A stretch of 64,000 nt of DNA from Saccharum officinarum (GCA_020631735.1 CM036179.1:23365063-23429062), one strand, 5' to 3'; positions 1 to 11,600 are shown, numbered from the stretch's first letter. Numbers and translations: made by a program. Notes: generated by a model not told the origin, from the letters alone.

Positions 1-3000
1 CTTCGCGCCACGACCAAGAAAAGGGGGATGAGGGGAAATAAGGGGAGAAAGGGGGGAAGAGGCCACCATCGGAGTCGCCAGCCGCCGACGAGGAGCCACC
101 GGAGCCCAGAGCGTTGACCGAACGACCACGTCGACGTTGCGGTTCTCCCTGCACGGCAACGACTCCACACTGCTCCAAATCACTACTGCACCGCCATCCT
201 ACGACCACAAGCCCAAGGTGAGCCGCCCCGCTCGCCACCCTTTCTCCGCTCACCACCCCTTTCTCTGATCACCACGGGGTGCACACCGACGTGGCCGCGA
301 CACCTCCATACCAGAGGTGGCCAAGGCTAAGCCTCGAACATCACCACACACACCCTTCGGTAGGTGTAGACGCAGTTCATGTCGCGCACCTAAGGGTGGA
401 GAACGCCGAGAGCAACCACGTACGCACCGCACGCGGTCACCATGTCCGGGCTTCGCCATGGTGACGCCTTGGACCAGCCGTGCTAGATGAGTAGAGGTAA
501 GGGGATGGAGTTCTTTCATTTTGCCTGGGCAAGGAGCGCGCTGTGCTCGGCAGCTAGGGGAAGGAGAGCCACCGAGGGAGCTGCTCGCGACCACCATGCC
601 GACGGCGGCGTGCACTAGAGCACAGCCGAGAAGCAGAGGAGGTGCCGGAGAGTCGCCGCACACCCAACCGCGGACACGTGCTCTAGCATGTAGTTAAGTC
701 ATCAACGGTGGCCTTAGCACCCCGCGGATGTGTCCAATTGAGTATCCCAGGGCCGTTTGGGACCTCGGAGTGACCAAGGGGACCTTGCCGTCGCTCACCG
801 CACCGGCCAAACTGCCACCGCCACGAGCAAGCCTCCTAAACACTCTAATCCGCCGCCTGGACCCCACCGTCGCGTTCCTGGAGTCCGTGCGAATCCGTAG
901 AGACCTTGGGTGTCGTTGTTGAGCCTCCGTGGCGTTGGAACGAGACTCTCGTCGCCGGCGGAAGCGCGGCCGTGAAGGGGAGAAGGGGAAGGAGGAGGAG
1001 CAGCGCTGCTTGGTGCACCAGTTGTACCGTGAGCCAGGAGTGGAGGAAGAGGGGGTAGACGTGGACCACCATGGACCACGTTGAGTCCCCTACACCGCAC
1101 GTTCAGGTCCACCATAGGTCGTGCCCATGAGTTTCTGAGCCCAGTTCGGAGCCCAGGAGGCGATGTGGCAGCACTAGAGCTTGCCACGTGGTGGGCCTAG
1201 CCTGGCCCAACCCGGCCCATATCTAGCCCTGACCCGGCCCACCGAGACCTGGTCTCGGCCCAATCAAAGTTGACCGTTGACCAATCAACGGGACCCACAT
1301 GTCAGTGACTCGCTCTGTTTCGCCCAATCAGAGCTTGACACGTGTCACTGCCTGGAATTTTCCTTTTCTTTTTCTTTTTCAGAAAATCTTTTAATCTTTA
1401 GAAATTCATAACTAATTCATTTTAACTCAGAAAAAATACCAAACCAGTTTCTAAATTTTTCTAAAAATGAGCTCTACATCTTAGGCTTGTGTTTGAGTGC
1501 ATTTGGATCTTTTGGATTTCTGTTGCTTCTGTGTGCACCTCTATAGGAGTCGTTAATGCGACTCTACGTTACGATTAATAGAGCCAGAGGACCTGCCGAC
1601 TGAGGAGTACGACCCAGACTACAGCGAGGACTTAGGTGACGACCTGCCAGGTGCCACACCCCACCCATCTCCGTAGGACCTATTACGCATGCAAATATAG
1701 AATTGCTAGCGCTTTACTTTTTGTAAATTATTTATGTTGATAGGCTGCATGGTAGATGCTTTACTTTGAGTCTTTACCTTGTCGTAACCTTGCTCCTGCT
1801 CACCCTGCTGTTAGGCTAGATGCTCGCATGTTACATATTACTGCTTTTACTCTTACTCGCATTATATCTGTGATGTGATGCCGGTGAGTGAGAGGCGTAT
1901 ATGTATAAGGCACATAGTGTCGAGAACTTGATAAACCTGACTAAAGAACTAGGGAGATCTTGGCGTGTGTCTCGGGTGAGTGGTGAGGGTTGAGTCGATC
2001 GGACAGGATCCTATGACGAGTCTTTGGGGCAAGTCTTGCTGGAGGGGTGCGACCTGGGCATCTCTCACGAGAGATACCTGTGGCAGGTATATTGGGAGGA
2101 GAACTGGGGTGTTGGTTATCCTTGGTGGAGGTGCTGTCGTGGTACGGGGAAGACGGTGTTTCCCCCTGGAGAAGATATCCTGTCTAGTCTCTCTAAGGAC
2201 TGGTATGTCTTGAGAACCGGAACCATGGGACTTTCGTGCACACCACTCGCTCCCGATGGGCAGGAGACGATTACCCGACTGACTAGGGCGGTACCACTAC
2301 TACTAGGTTGGAAGGTGATAGTGTAGGGAGGTACGGGCATGGGGACCCACACCCTCCTAAGACAGCGTAGTGACCTTGGGGGCCCGGTACTACGTCTCAC
2401 AGTCTTAGCGTTTCGGTGGACACCGGGGTGGCCTAGGGCTAAGTGGTAGGGTGGTACTGTACCGGTTGGAAGGCAGTTGGAATCAGCCTAGACGAGCTGG
2501 ATCCAATCTCGTCGTCTAGAGAGAGAGTGAGATGAGATGTGTTGTGTGTGATGGGATTGGAAGAATGTGTGACTAAGATGGGTTAAAAACTGATAAACAT
2601 CTTCTTATTAAAATGTTAACTACTTGCATAGGAAACCCACAACCTAAATAGGTATCTTTCTACTTCCCTCAATGCATTCCACTTTCCACATAGCTTTGCA
2701 AGCATAGGGAGGGCGATGTGTGGCCAGTACTAAGTGTACTGATAGATTTTTGACAGGTTCCGAGCCCGAGTACGACTACGAGGGCGATGATTGGGAGAAT
2801 TAGAGGGTCTGTTCTACGCTCAAGCTGGTTCCAGGAGATCGTTTTCCGCTGCTATCTACATCTGATGCTGTTCCGGATGCTTGTGTGAGTGTGTTCCGCC
2901 CTGCGAGGCGAAGAAAATAAATTATGTAAAACTCTCTATTGTACTCTGATATTCGTGCATGACTTTATGTATCACTGAGATTTGGGTAAATTGATAGAAT

Positions 3001-3061
3001 GTTTTGTTATTTTACACTTCGTTTCTGTGGATTTCCCTTCATGGAAATCAAGGACGTTTCA
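1..3061 (+). repeat. 5' LTR, left-truncated by the window
   Basis: The sequence ends in GGACGTTTCA directly before a tRNA-Met type primer-binding site, as an LTR 3' end should. No gene-like reading frame occurs; the open frames in the GC-rich first 1.2 kb have no recognisable product. Around 1255-1350 there are several CCAAT and TTGAC(C) motifs and an ACACGTGT G-box, followed by an AT-rich tract. The start of the LTR (expected TGAAACGTCC-like) is not in the window, so the LTR exceeds 3 kb. Confidence 0.72.
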
Positions 3062-3063
3062 GT

Positions 3064-3076
3064 TGGTATCAGAGCC
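3064..3076 (+). other. Primer-binding site (initiator tRNA-Met type)
   Basis: TGGTATCAGAGCC, the standard plant complement to the 3' end of initiator tRNA-Met, lies two bases after the LTR end. It would prime minus-strand cDNA synthesis and fixes the LTR/internal boundary. Confidence 0.9.
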
Positions 3077-3386
3077 ATGCTGACCCTAGGACGGACCCAT
3101 AGGATTAGACAATAGAATTAGGAAAGATCTTGACACTTTCGGTTATATTACCGACCGTGCTGCATTTTCGTGCACGGCTTATCTCATTTTCACACTCTCT
3201 TACCTACATTTTGTTCTACCTTACCTATCATATCGCTCCGTTCTACCTTGAATCACCTGTTTCACTTAAGAATTCATCAAGTGTCACTCTGAGTTACATT
3301 GATTCGCCTTGTCTTACCAAGTTTCACTCTGAAATACTCAAGTTACTACATGCACAACAAGATACTAACTCCGTCTTACGGTTAAT

Positions 3387-4370
3387 TTGCAGATGGCCCC
3401 TGTTGCCGAGCTCCCTGTGGATGGACTGGCCTACCATGGGTTCACCACGATCCTGTACGACGTGTTGGACTCACTAGGCGTTCCCACAGAGCAGATCGAG
3501 TACGTGTGCTGGGGTGAGCCTATACTCGACGGGTTCAAGGGCCACATCGTGGTTCATCTCAAGGTCCCCGCCAGCGAGTTCGTACCCGTGTTGCGTGCCT
3601 TCAAGACACTGGAGGTGGAGAACTCTATTGCTTCGTGCGTACAGTCCATCTCACGCACAACTCTTCGCAGTGTGATGCGTGACGCACACGACTACCTCAA
3701 GACAGGACCGTACCGCCTACTGCCTGCCGCTCTGGACCTGAATATGTTCTCAGAGCCACAGATCACTGCTGCAGATCGTGTTGCGCGCGACGAGGTCGAC
3801 CCCTATCTGAGGGCCTCCGTGCAGTACATCATCGCCCAGGATCGCTACATCATGGATGTAGAGATGCAGAACCGCCGCTACCGAGACCTCCTGTTCCGTT
3901 GCAACGAGGAGTTCCTCAAGGTGGAGCGCAAGGAGGGGGAGATGGTCGGCAAGCTCGAGGAGGAGCGCATGGGCTATGATAGGATGAAGACCTTCTATGA
4001 GAACCATGAGCAGTCACTTCGAAAGGAGATCGCCGATCTCAAGGACAAGGTTAGGGAGGCTGAGCTTCGCCATGACTATCTTGAGTCTAAGGTGCTTGAG
4101 TGTGAGGATTGGATTGAGCATCAGAGGCTTACCCTGAGAGAGCTCCACGAGAAGGAGAAGCAGCGTGGCTTCAGGAAGCTTGCCCTGGAAGCCCGTTGCA
4201 ACACAATGGAGAAGCTAGTTGTGGAGGCTGCCGTCACCACCACCTACAATATGCACCACTTAGTTCACTACATTAAGAGCACCGAGTATCTTCAGGACAA
4301 GGTGAACCGCATCAGTCAGGCTTGGATCGACGCTGATCGTAAGCGTGTCCAGGAGATCGGAAAGGTCTAG
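3387..4370 (+). CDS. Extra coiled-coil ORF upstream of gag (unknown function)
   Basis: An uninterrupted 327-codon frame lies between the primer-binding site and gag. It begins MAPVAELPVDGLAYHG. The first ~130 residues look globular, with alternating hydrophobic positions. Residues ~145-270 are rich in E, K, R and L (for example EGEMVGKLEEERM and LRKEIADLKDKV) and should form a coiled coil. There is no CCHC, protease or RT motif. It ends at a TAG, but the same frame stays open for another 94 codons to 4655, with protein-like composition; the TAG may therefore be a mutation within a longer ORF. Extra ORFs upstream of gag are known in plant Ty3/gypsy elements; the role is unknown. Confidence 0.65.
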   Translation: MQMAPVAELPVDGLAYHGFTTILYDVLDSLGVPTEQIEYVCWGEPILDGFKGHIVVHLKVPASEFVPVLRAFKTLEVENSIASCVQSISRTTLRSVMRDAHDYLKTGPYRLLPAALDLNMFSEPQITAADRVARDEVDPYLRASVQYIIAQDRYIMDVEMQNRRYRDLLFRCNEEFLKVERKEGEMVGKLEEERMGYDRMKTFYENHEQSLRKEIADLKDKVREAELRHDYLESKVLECEDWIEHQRLTLRELHEKEKQRGFRKLALEARCNTMEKLVVEAAVTTTYNMHHLVHYIKSTEYLQDKVNRISQAWIDADRKRVQEIGKV

Positions 4371-5158
4371 GACGTCCTCTTACATGGGATGCGCAAGAAA
4401 CCACGCAGACAACCTTTCCACGTTGAGGCCACCAAGCTCAACTTCAAGGCTTGCTCGACTGAGGGTTACTCAGAGGTTTCGAGGACTGAGATGCTGGACT
4501 ATGCTCTCACTTACGTCGCGAGGATCCACCACTCCGACGATGAGCTTTGTGCCATGGAGGGCACTCTCGAGGCTTCCACTTTTGGTCTTCTACACCACCC
4601 ACCACTCCCGGACAGGAGTAGTTACCCTTTCTCACATAATCATGTAATAAGGTAGTAGTAGACATGTTGAGCCCTGTGTGGCCAGAGATATGATGATGCA
4701 CTTATGGAGTAATGTAGGATGTCCCACTTTTGGAGCTGCCTGCGAGTAGCACGATTCCCGCGAATCTGTCAGTGTAGCTACTGGAGATATCGCTATGTAA
4801 TAAATTAATGTAATGGATGTTTTGAATCTTATCGCATCTTATGGTTCTTATTTGCATCTTTGTATGAGTGTTGGATAGTTATCTCTTTTTAATTTGATAA
4901 ATCGCTTAACCATGCATTTAATGAAAATGTTAAACAACGAACTGACCCTACAGAGAGATGTATTGCCGCTGATCCGCTCGTCTGAACAACCGCTCGCTTT
5001 CCCCTACACCTATGGCCCATGGTCGTGGTCGAGGCCGTGGAGGAGACCGGGGAGTTCCCTTCGGTGTCGGGGAGGAGCCTGCACTAGAGGAGCCCACACT
5101 GGGGGCGGGTGCCGCCTAGCATCTTGGAGGAGAAGCACCGCCGCCGCCACCACCACAG
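4371..5158 (+). other. Leader between extra ORF and gag
   Basis: It contains the in-frame continuation of the extra ORF (to 4655), an AT-rich stretch at about 4795-4900, and a short GC-rich segment leading into gag. The segment 4999-5158 reads as low-complexity Gly/Arg/Pro-rich sequence in several frames. I see no other feature. Confidence 0.5.
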
Positions 5159-5896
5159 TTGGCGGAGGTGATGGACCGCCTAACCCGCCTCTTGGAGACA
5201 CTGGCTCAGGGAATCCTTCACCACCACGGGGGTCCTCCCAACGACTTCCAGCGGAAGTTGGAGGGTTTTCTCAAGCTGGGGCATCCTACTTTCGACACCG
5301 CCGACGATGACCCCATCGTCGTTGAGGACTGGCTCCGTGAGATGGAAAAGAAGCTGGACCTCACCACCTGCACTGACGAGGAGTGTGTGGGGGTAGCCGC
5401 CCACCAGCTCACTAGCGCTGCACGCGCATGGTGGGACAGCTACTGTGATGCCCACGAGGACCCGGGGATTATCTCTTGGGAGGAGTTCGCCGAGGCATTT
5501 CGTGAGCAACACGTGCCTGAGGGCGTCATGGATGCCAAGGTGGAGGAGTTTCGCAACATTTCCCAGGGCTCCCAGAAGGTTCAGGAGTACACTACTCGTT
5601 TCACCCGCATGATAAGGTATGCTCCAGGTGAGACCGATACCAAAAAGAAGAAGATGTACTGTTTCAAGAAGGGGCTGAACTCGCGTCTCAAGGTGGCCCT
5701 CTTGGGTCATGCTTGTCGCACCCTTCGTGAGATGGTCAACAAGGTGCTGGAGATGGAGAGGGACCGTCTAGAGGCGGACACCCTTCACAAGGAGAAGAAG
5801 CACCGGTTCGAGAGTTCCTCTCGTGGCCTGGCTCCGCAGAGGCCACGTGCTCACGTGCTTCCTCCGCCCTGCTCTCGCTACACCCAGGGGCAGTGA
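5159..5896 (+). pseudogene. gag capsid domain (Retrotrans_gag)
   Basis: The 245-codon frame starts MAEVMDRLTRLLETLAQG. It has the plant gypsy capsid pattern: KLEGFLKLGHPTF, then VEDWLREMEKKLDL, ARAWWDSY, WEEFAEAF, VQEYTTRFTRM and FKKGLNSRLK. This protein would assemble the virus-like particle in the cytoplasm. The frame stops just before the nucleocapsid part, which continues one frame away from 5893, so gag is frameshifted. Confidence 0.85.
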
Positions 5897-6335
5897 CCGC
5901 TCCGAGCCGTGGAGGTAGTACCTACACCGCCAACTACCACCGCCCCGCTCAGAGCCGACCCGCTCTGAGTCGCCCCACTCAGGCAGCTGGCACGTGGAGC
6001 ACCGCTACGCCTACCTCCACAGGTAGCACACCCTTCACCTGTTTCGGTTGTGGCCAGCCCGGTCACAAGATCGCTGAGTGCCCTGTCAAGAAAGGCACAC
6101 CGCCTGCTTCGACCCAGACAAGACAGGCTGCCACACCTACTGCTCCGCGCAAGAACGTTGTTGGGGCTGTCCACAGTCGTCTCAACCACATGACCGCGGA
6201 GGACGCCCAGGACGCTCCCGACGTGGTGTACGGTATGTTTTGGTACAGGGAGTTATAGCTTCAGTCTTGTTTGATTCTGGAGCTACTTGTTCTTACATTC
6301 CACTAAGTTTGCACGAGAACATAGCATACCTGTGA
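5893..6335 (+). pseudogene. gag zinc knuckle and start of protease, frameshifted
   Basis: One frame (to 6258) carries a CCHC knuckle, CFGCGQPGHKIAEC, typical of nucleocapsid binding of genomic RNA. A third frame (from ~6190) continues into the retroviral-type aspartic protease with the catalytic DSGAT followed by CSYIP. Capsid, knuckle and protease therefore lie in three different frames. The protease ends about 100 bp before the N gap and reverse transcriptase is not present on this side. Confidence 0.8.
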
Positions 6336-6437
6336 CTCCCCGCAAGGAGCCCATTGACACTAGTTCACCTTTGGGTCGCATTATATGACCAAGAGATGTC
6401 AGGGAGTGAGTATCACCATTGAGGGCTACCCTTTTCT

Positions 6438-6537
6438 NNNNNNNNNNNNNNNNNNNNNNNNNNNNNNNNNNNNNNNNNNNNNNNNNNNNNNNNNNNNNNN
6501 NNNNNNNNNNNNNNNNNNNNNNNNNNNNNNNNNNNNN
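6438..6537. other. Assembly gap (100 N)
   Basis: Exactly 100 N. Left is plus-strand Ty3/gypsy protease; right is minus-strand copia post-pol sequence. The true distance and order are unknown. Confidence 0.97.
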
Positions 6538-7002
6538 CGAAACCTCTAGCTCTGGGAGGAGGCCGTGCTCCACGTCGCTGACCCTCTGGCCGAGGAGACA
6601 CCTGAGTACGAGCGCGTGTAGAGCGGCGACGTACTGGAGACTGAGCTGGCTGCTCCTCTGTATCTGCTGTAGCCTCTGGAGCCTCTGTGGTCTCTGTGGG
6701 TGGATCAACTGACATATCCTCTGCAGCTCTAGTATCCTCAGTGCCCTCAGTGGCCTCTGTGCCGAGCTGTCGACCTTCAAGATGAAAGCGACGCTCGCCT
6801 ATGCGTATGCCACTGCTCCTGCCACCTCTCTCTGCCTGCTCTGCTGCATCTGCTACGGCCTGAGCAATCTCTGCCTCTGTGAGTGTCTTCTTCTTCTTTC
6901 TGGCCAAAACCTTGACACGCTTCCCACGTGCAATGTCAGACCGACGAGGGGACTGTCGTTCCCGTCACCAGGAGCACCACCGGCGTTCTTGCAACGCACC
7001 AT
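6538..7002 (-). pseudogene. Post-pol lysine-rich ORF of the SIRE-type element, 3' end in gap
   Basis: On the minus strand an ATG at 7002 opens with MVRCKNAGGAPGDGND. After a frame change near 6945 it continues as a basic segment (VLARKKKKTLTEAEIAQ), then AERGGRSSGIRIGERRFHLEG, an acidic T/E-rich stretch and an R-rich stretch before the gap. I recall grass hypothetical proteins beginning MVRTKN with similar layout that accompany these retrotransposons; no enzymatic domain is recognisable. The strand matches pol, and a TATA box and 5'-UTR-like sequence lie upstream, so it may be separately transcribed. The frameshift and gap make it non-functional as assembled. Function unknown. Confidence 0.5.
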
Positions 7003-7360
7003 ACTGACACAGTGACTGAGAACCTCTGTAAGATGATGAACTGTCACTCAAGAGGCTTGGCCTCAATCCGTATCCGCAGGCTTGGCCTCGGATTTAGCAA
7101 ACAGATCTCACCCGACACACGGACTGACTCGCTGCAACGACGGAATAGAGAGATCTACTATAAGCACATATATGACTAAAAGGTACGAAACCCTAGAGAA
7201 AGCAAGCATATGTGATACGATGAGAATTGAGACGTGAAGCTACCTCGGATCGACGAGACGACGGTGACCTAGATTGCGAGATTTCCCGAAACCACCGGAC
7301 GAGCTCTTCGCGAAGAAGACAACTCGCGACGAAACTCGTTGACGAACGAACGACCGACGA

Positions 7361-7387
7361 ACCCTAGGGTTAGGGTTAGGGTTAGGG
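7361..7387 (-). repeat. Interstitial telomere-like repeat / telo box
   Basis: On the minus strand there are three CCCTAAC units plus CCCTAGGG, a variant of the plant CCCTAAA telomere repeat. It lies between the TATA box at 7740 and the ORF at 7002, where telo-box motifs occur in many plant 5' regions. A second AAACCCTAG sits at about 7188 on the plus strand. Confidence 0.75.
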
Positions 7388-7739
7388 TAGATCGATGGAA
7401 AACGATCGAAGGCAAGCACGAGTCGTACCAATGTCGGAGAAGAAGCTGGCTTGCAGGAGCGCGGCTCGCGGGCGGTGGAGGCGCGGTCGGGCGACGGCGG
7501 CGCGGCGGTGGCGCGGTCGGTGGCGGCGCAGCTGCGGGCGGCGCGGGAGCGGGCGGTGGTGCGCGAGCGACGAGCGCGTGCGGGCGAGGAAGGGGCGGCG
7601 CGTGCTCAACGGAAGGTCGCCGGCGGCCGGGAAGAAGTTGAGGAGCCGGCGGTGATGGCGAGACGGCGAATCGGCGGATAGGGCAAGGCGGCGGCGGAAG
7701 CTCGGGCGGGTGAAAACGATTTGGTCGGGGACGAATCGG

Positions 7740-7746
7740 TTTTATA
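7740..7746 (-). promoter_or_regulatory. TATA box of post-pol promoter-like block
   Basis: TATAAAA on the minus strand lies about 25 bp downstream of the CGCG-palindrome array and upstream of a GC-rich 5'-UTR-like region. It has the same order as in the three LTRs at 15.0, 17.9 and 38.4 kb. Confidence 0.5.
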
Positions 7747-7770
7747 AAGAGTTAGATCCGCGCGACACTT

Positions 7771-8122
7771 GATGACCGGACGCGGTGGTCGATATGACCG
7801 GACGCGGTGGTGCAGCGTCCGGTCATACTCCAGTAAGCTCCTGGAGTGACCTGACGCGTCCGGTGCGGACTGACCGGACGCGGTCTGAGTCCGGTCGTTG
7901 GAAGTTCGGGAAAACATCGCGAATGACCGGACGCGGTGGTGGTAACCGGGACCGGACGCGGTGGTCAAACAGAGGCGCGTCCGGTGCAGCGTCCGATCAT
8001 TAGATCTGGAGTTGGTCTTCTGGATGACCGGACGCGCTGCTGGACGCCGAGACCGGACGCGGTGGTGAAGCATCACTGCGTCCGGTGCAGCGTCCGGTGC
8101 AGCGTCCGGTGCAGCGTCCGGT
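7771..8122 (-). repeat. CGCG-box palindrome array (post-pol copy)
   Basis: More than a dozen copies of ACCGGACGCG or CGCGTCCGGT half-sites in both orientations. Near 8080-8120 there are several head-to-tail GTCCGGTGCAGC units. The cores match the CGCG box (VCGCGB) bound by plant CAMTA factors; that link is inference. Confidence 0.8.
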
Positions 8123-8618
8123 GACTGTTCTTCGCCCTTCTTTGTTCCGAACTACGACGCGACTTCTCCCAATCAAGTTCCAATTCAAAGAGACACAAAT
8201 AAACACCAATTGGAACACGAAATGAGAGACCTCACTCAAACCCTCAAAAATTTTAAAATAGATTGCCTTAGGCTAGTATTATTTTTAAGAAAATAGGCAA
8301 TAAACACCCAAGGAGCAACGTATGGCCACGCAATAGAGTTTTTGAACCTTTAGGAGCGTCAAAATGCTCTCTCTATCCATGGACGAACACAGAGGTTGCT
8401 CAAAGCTTAACCGAAAAGAAACGACAAGAACAACAACCATGCATATGCAATGCAATACAAGAAGGTAAAACTAGAATGCTTGTCAAGTTTGATCCACGGT
8501 TAGGCTTTTTCACTCCTCCAAGGAGGGTTATCGTAACCGTGTTAGCCAAGCCCTAAAAACAATGCGATAAAAATAAACATGGCATATTATACAATGCAAT
8601 GCAAGGGACAACACACGC

Positions 8619-11600
8619 TCATTTTTTAAAGTTACTAGAATCAAGCACATTGAGCTCACTTCTTAACCTACAAAAGGTTGCCTCATCCAAAGGTTTAGTG
8701 AAGATATCCGCTAATTGATTTTCACTTCTTACACCTTCTAGTGATATGTCATTTTTAGCAACGTGATCTCTTAGAAAGTGATGGCGGATATCAATGTGCT
8801 TGGTGCGAGAGTGTTGTACCGGATTGTTAGCAATTTTAACGGCACTTTCGTTGTCACATAAAAGTGGCACCTTTTCAAGAACAATTCCATAGTCTAGGAG
8901 GGTTTGTTTCATATATAGGATTTGTGCACAACAAGCCCCCGCGGCAATGTATTCCGCCTCGGCGGTGGACAAAGCCACACTATTTTGCTTTTTAGATGAC
9001 CAAGATACTAAAGATCTTCCAAGCAAATGGCACCCTCCGGATGTGCTTTTTCTATCAATCTTGCAACCGGCATAGTCCGAATCGGAATAGCCAACTAGTT
9101 GGAATCTAGCTCCTTTGGGATACCAAAGACCAATGCTTGGGGTGAGCTTAAGATATCTTAGGATTCTTTTTACGGCACTTAGGTGAGGTTCTTTAGGGCA
9201 TGCTTGAAAGCGAGCACACATGCACACACTAAACATGATATCGGGCCTAGATGCGGTAAGGTATAACAAGCTACCAATCATAGAACGGTAGAGAGTTTGA
9301 TCAATCGGTTTACCTCCCTCATCTAGGTCGAGATGTCCATTTGATGGCATTGGGGTCTTGATTGGTTTGCATTCTTCCATCTTGAATCTTTTGAGAAGAT
9401 CCTTGGTATACTTTTCTTGAGAGATGAAAATCCCTTCTCTCATTTGCTTTACTTGAAAGCCAAGGAAGAATGTGAGCTCACCAATCATTGACATCTCGAA
9501 TTCCTTTGACATCAATTCACCAAATTCTTTGCAATAATCTTCATTTGTTGATCCGAAGATAATATCATCAACATATACTTGACAAATGAAGATCTCCCCA
9601 TTAAACTTCTTGGTGAATAGTGTGGTGTCGACCTTCCCAATGGTGAAGCCCTTCTCAATGAGGAAGTCCCGAAGGCGTTCATACCACGCTCTAGGGGCTT
9701 GCTTGAGCCCATATAACGCCTTGGACAACCTATAAACATGATTAGGATATCTAGGGTCTTCAAACCCGGGAGGTTGATTAACATAGACTAGTTCATTTAT
9801 AAAGCCATTTAAAAATGCACTTTTCACATCCATTTGATATAGTTTCATATCATGATGTGATGCATAAGCAAGGAGGATACGAATGGCTTCAAGTCTTGCA
9901 ACGGGTGCAAAGGTTTCTCCAAAATCAAGACCTTCAACTTGAGAGAACCCCTTTGCAACTAGTCTTGCCTTGTTCCTCACCACTATGCCTTGGTCATCTT
10001 GCTTGTTTCGGAACACCCACTTGGTTCCAATGACTCTTGCACCTTTGGGATGCTCTTCAAGTGTCCATACTTGATTGCGGGTGAAGTTGTTCAATTCTTC
10101 ATGCATTGCAATCACCCAATCCGGATCTTGAAGAGCTTCTTCTACATTCTTAGGTTCAACACAAGAGACAAAAGAGTGATGTTCAACAAAAGAAGCTAGC
10201 TTTTGGGATCGAGTCATTACTCCCTTTGTAGGACTCCCTATGATGAGATCTTGTGGATGTGCTTGAAGTAGTGGTGAATTTCTTTTATCAACCACTTGAG
10301 GAGGTGGATGAGGAGCATCAACATCTTGAGCTTGTGCCTCGGATTGTTCATGAGAGACATGAGTGTCTTCATTTTCAACTCTCTCATTCTTGTTATCATC
10401 TTGAGGCACACGTGATGAAGATGGTGGATCAACAATTTGTACATCGTCATCATCATCTTTTGGCTTGATGTCTCCCACGGGCATGTTCTTCATGGCCTCC
10501 CTCAAGGGTTCATCACCTACATCATCACAATTCTCAATTGCTCCTTGGGAGCCATTAGATTCATCAAATTCCACATCATATGTTTCTTCAACCAAACCGG
10601 TGGCATGGTTAAATACTCTATATGCTTTGGACTTTGATGAGTAACCAACAAGAAAGCCAATATCACAACGTCTTTGAAACTTCCCTAGGTGTTGACGCTT
10701 CTTGTAGATGTAACATTTGCAACCAAACACCCGGAAGAAGGAAACGTCCGGCTTCTTGCCATTAAGCAACTCATAGGGGGTCTTGCCAAGAAACTTTTGT
10801 AGGAAGAGGCGATTTGAAGCATAGCATGCGGTGTTGATTGCCTCGGCCCACAACTTCTCCGGAGTGTTGTACTCATCTAGCATTGTTCTTGCAAGGGTGA
10901 TCAAAGTTCGGTTCTTTCTCTCAACTACACCATTTTGTTGAGGAGTGTAGGTTGAAGACACCTCATGCTTGATTCCAATTTCATCACAATAAGCTTCAAT
11001 GTTGGTGTTGTCAAATTCTTTCCCATTGTCACTTCTAATCTTCTTTATCTTGACTTCAAATTCATTTTGAGCTCTCTTTGCAAACTTCTTGAAGCAATTT
11101 GCCACTTCGGATTTGTCATGAAGGAAGAAAGTCCATGTATACCTTGAGTAGTCATCCACTATCACAAGACAATAGAGATTACCACCCAAGCTCTTGTATG
11201 TTGTAGGCCCAAACAAATCCATGTGTAGAAGTTCTAACACTCTTGAAGTTGACATGAAAGCTTTGGTTGGATGAGTGTTTGCAACTTGTTTGCCCGCTTG
11301 ACATGCACTACAAGGTTTGTCCTTTTCAAACTTCACATCCTTCAATCCTCTCACTAGTTCTTTCTTCAATAGCTTGTTGAGAGTGTTCATTCCAACATGA
11401 GCAAGCCTCCTATGCCAAAGCCAACCAAGTGAGGTCTTGGTGAACAAACATGTCATCAAATTTGCATCTTCGGAGGTGAAGTCAACAAGATAAAGATTAT
11501 TGTATCTAAAGCCTTTGAATATCACTTGCTTGTCATCTATCTTTGAAACTTCCACTTCATTTGGTGTGAACAAGCATTGGAAGCCAAGGTCACAAAGTTG

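Larger units (their letters stand above)
1..6437 (+). mobile_element. Ty3/gypsy LTR retrotransposon, 5' part (chromovirus/Tekay-like)
   Basis: The order LTR, primer-binding site, extra ORF, gag with a CCHC knuckle and aspartic protease runs left to right and is cut off by the N gap. The gag domain (AW, WW and FxxxF-type positions) and the very long LTR fit the grass Tekay/Del chromovirus group, but the chromodomain and integrase that would prove it are absent. Coding parts are broken by at least two frame changes, so this copy is dead. The left LTR edge lies outside the window. Lineage assignment is inference. Confidence 0.8.

Noticed and set aside
7361..7387. True telomere or chromosome end
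   Set aside because: Only about three variant units, embedded between element sequences on both sides.
7771..8122. CRISPR-like array of repeats and spacers
   Set aside because: The repeats are short, occur in both orientations, and have irregular spacing. The same arrays occur in LTR U3 regions of a plant genome, with no cas genes.
6538..8618. Treating the whole post-pol region as the 3' LTR of the SIRE-type element
   Set aside because: It shares the palindrome array and TATA layout but not the LTR termini (TGAAAGCATC / GATCCTTTCA) or other LTR sequence of 14259-15863.
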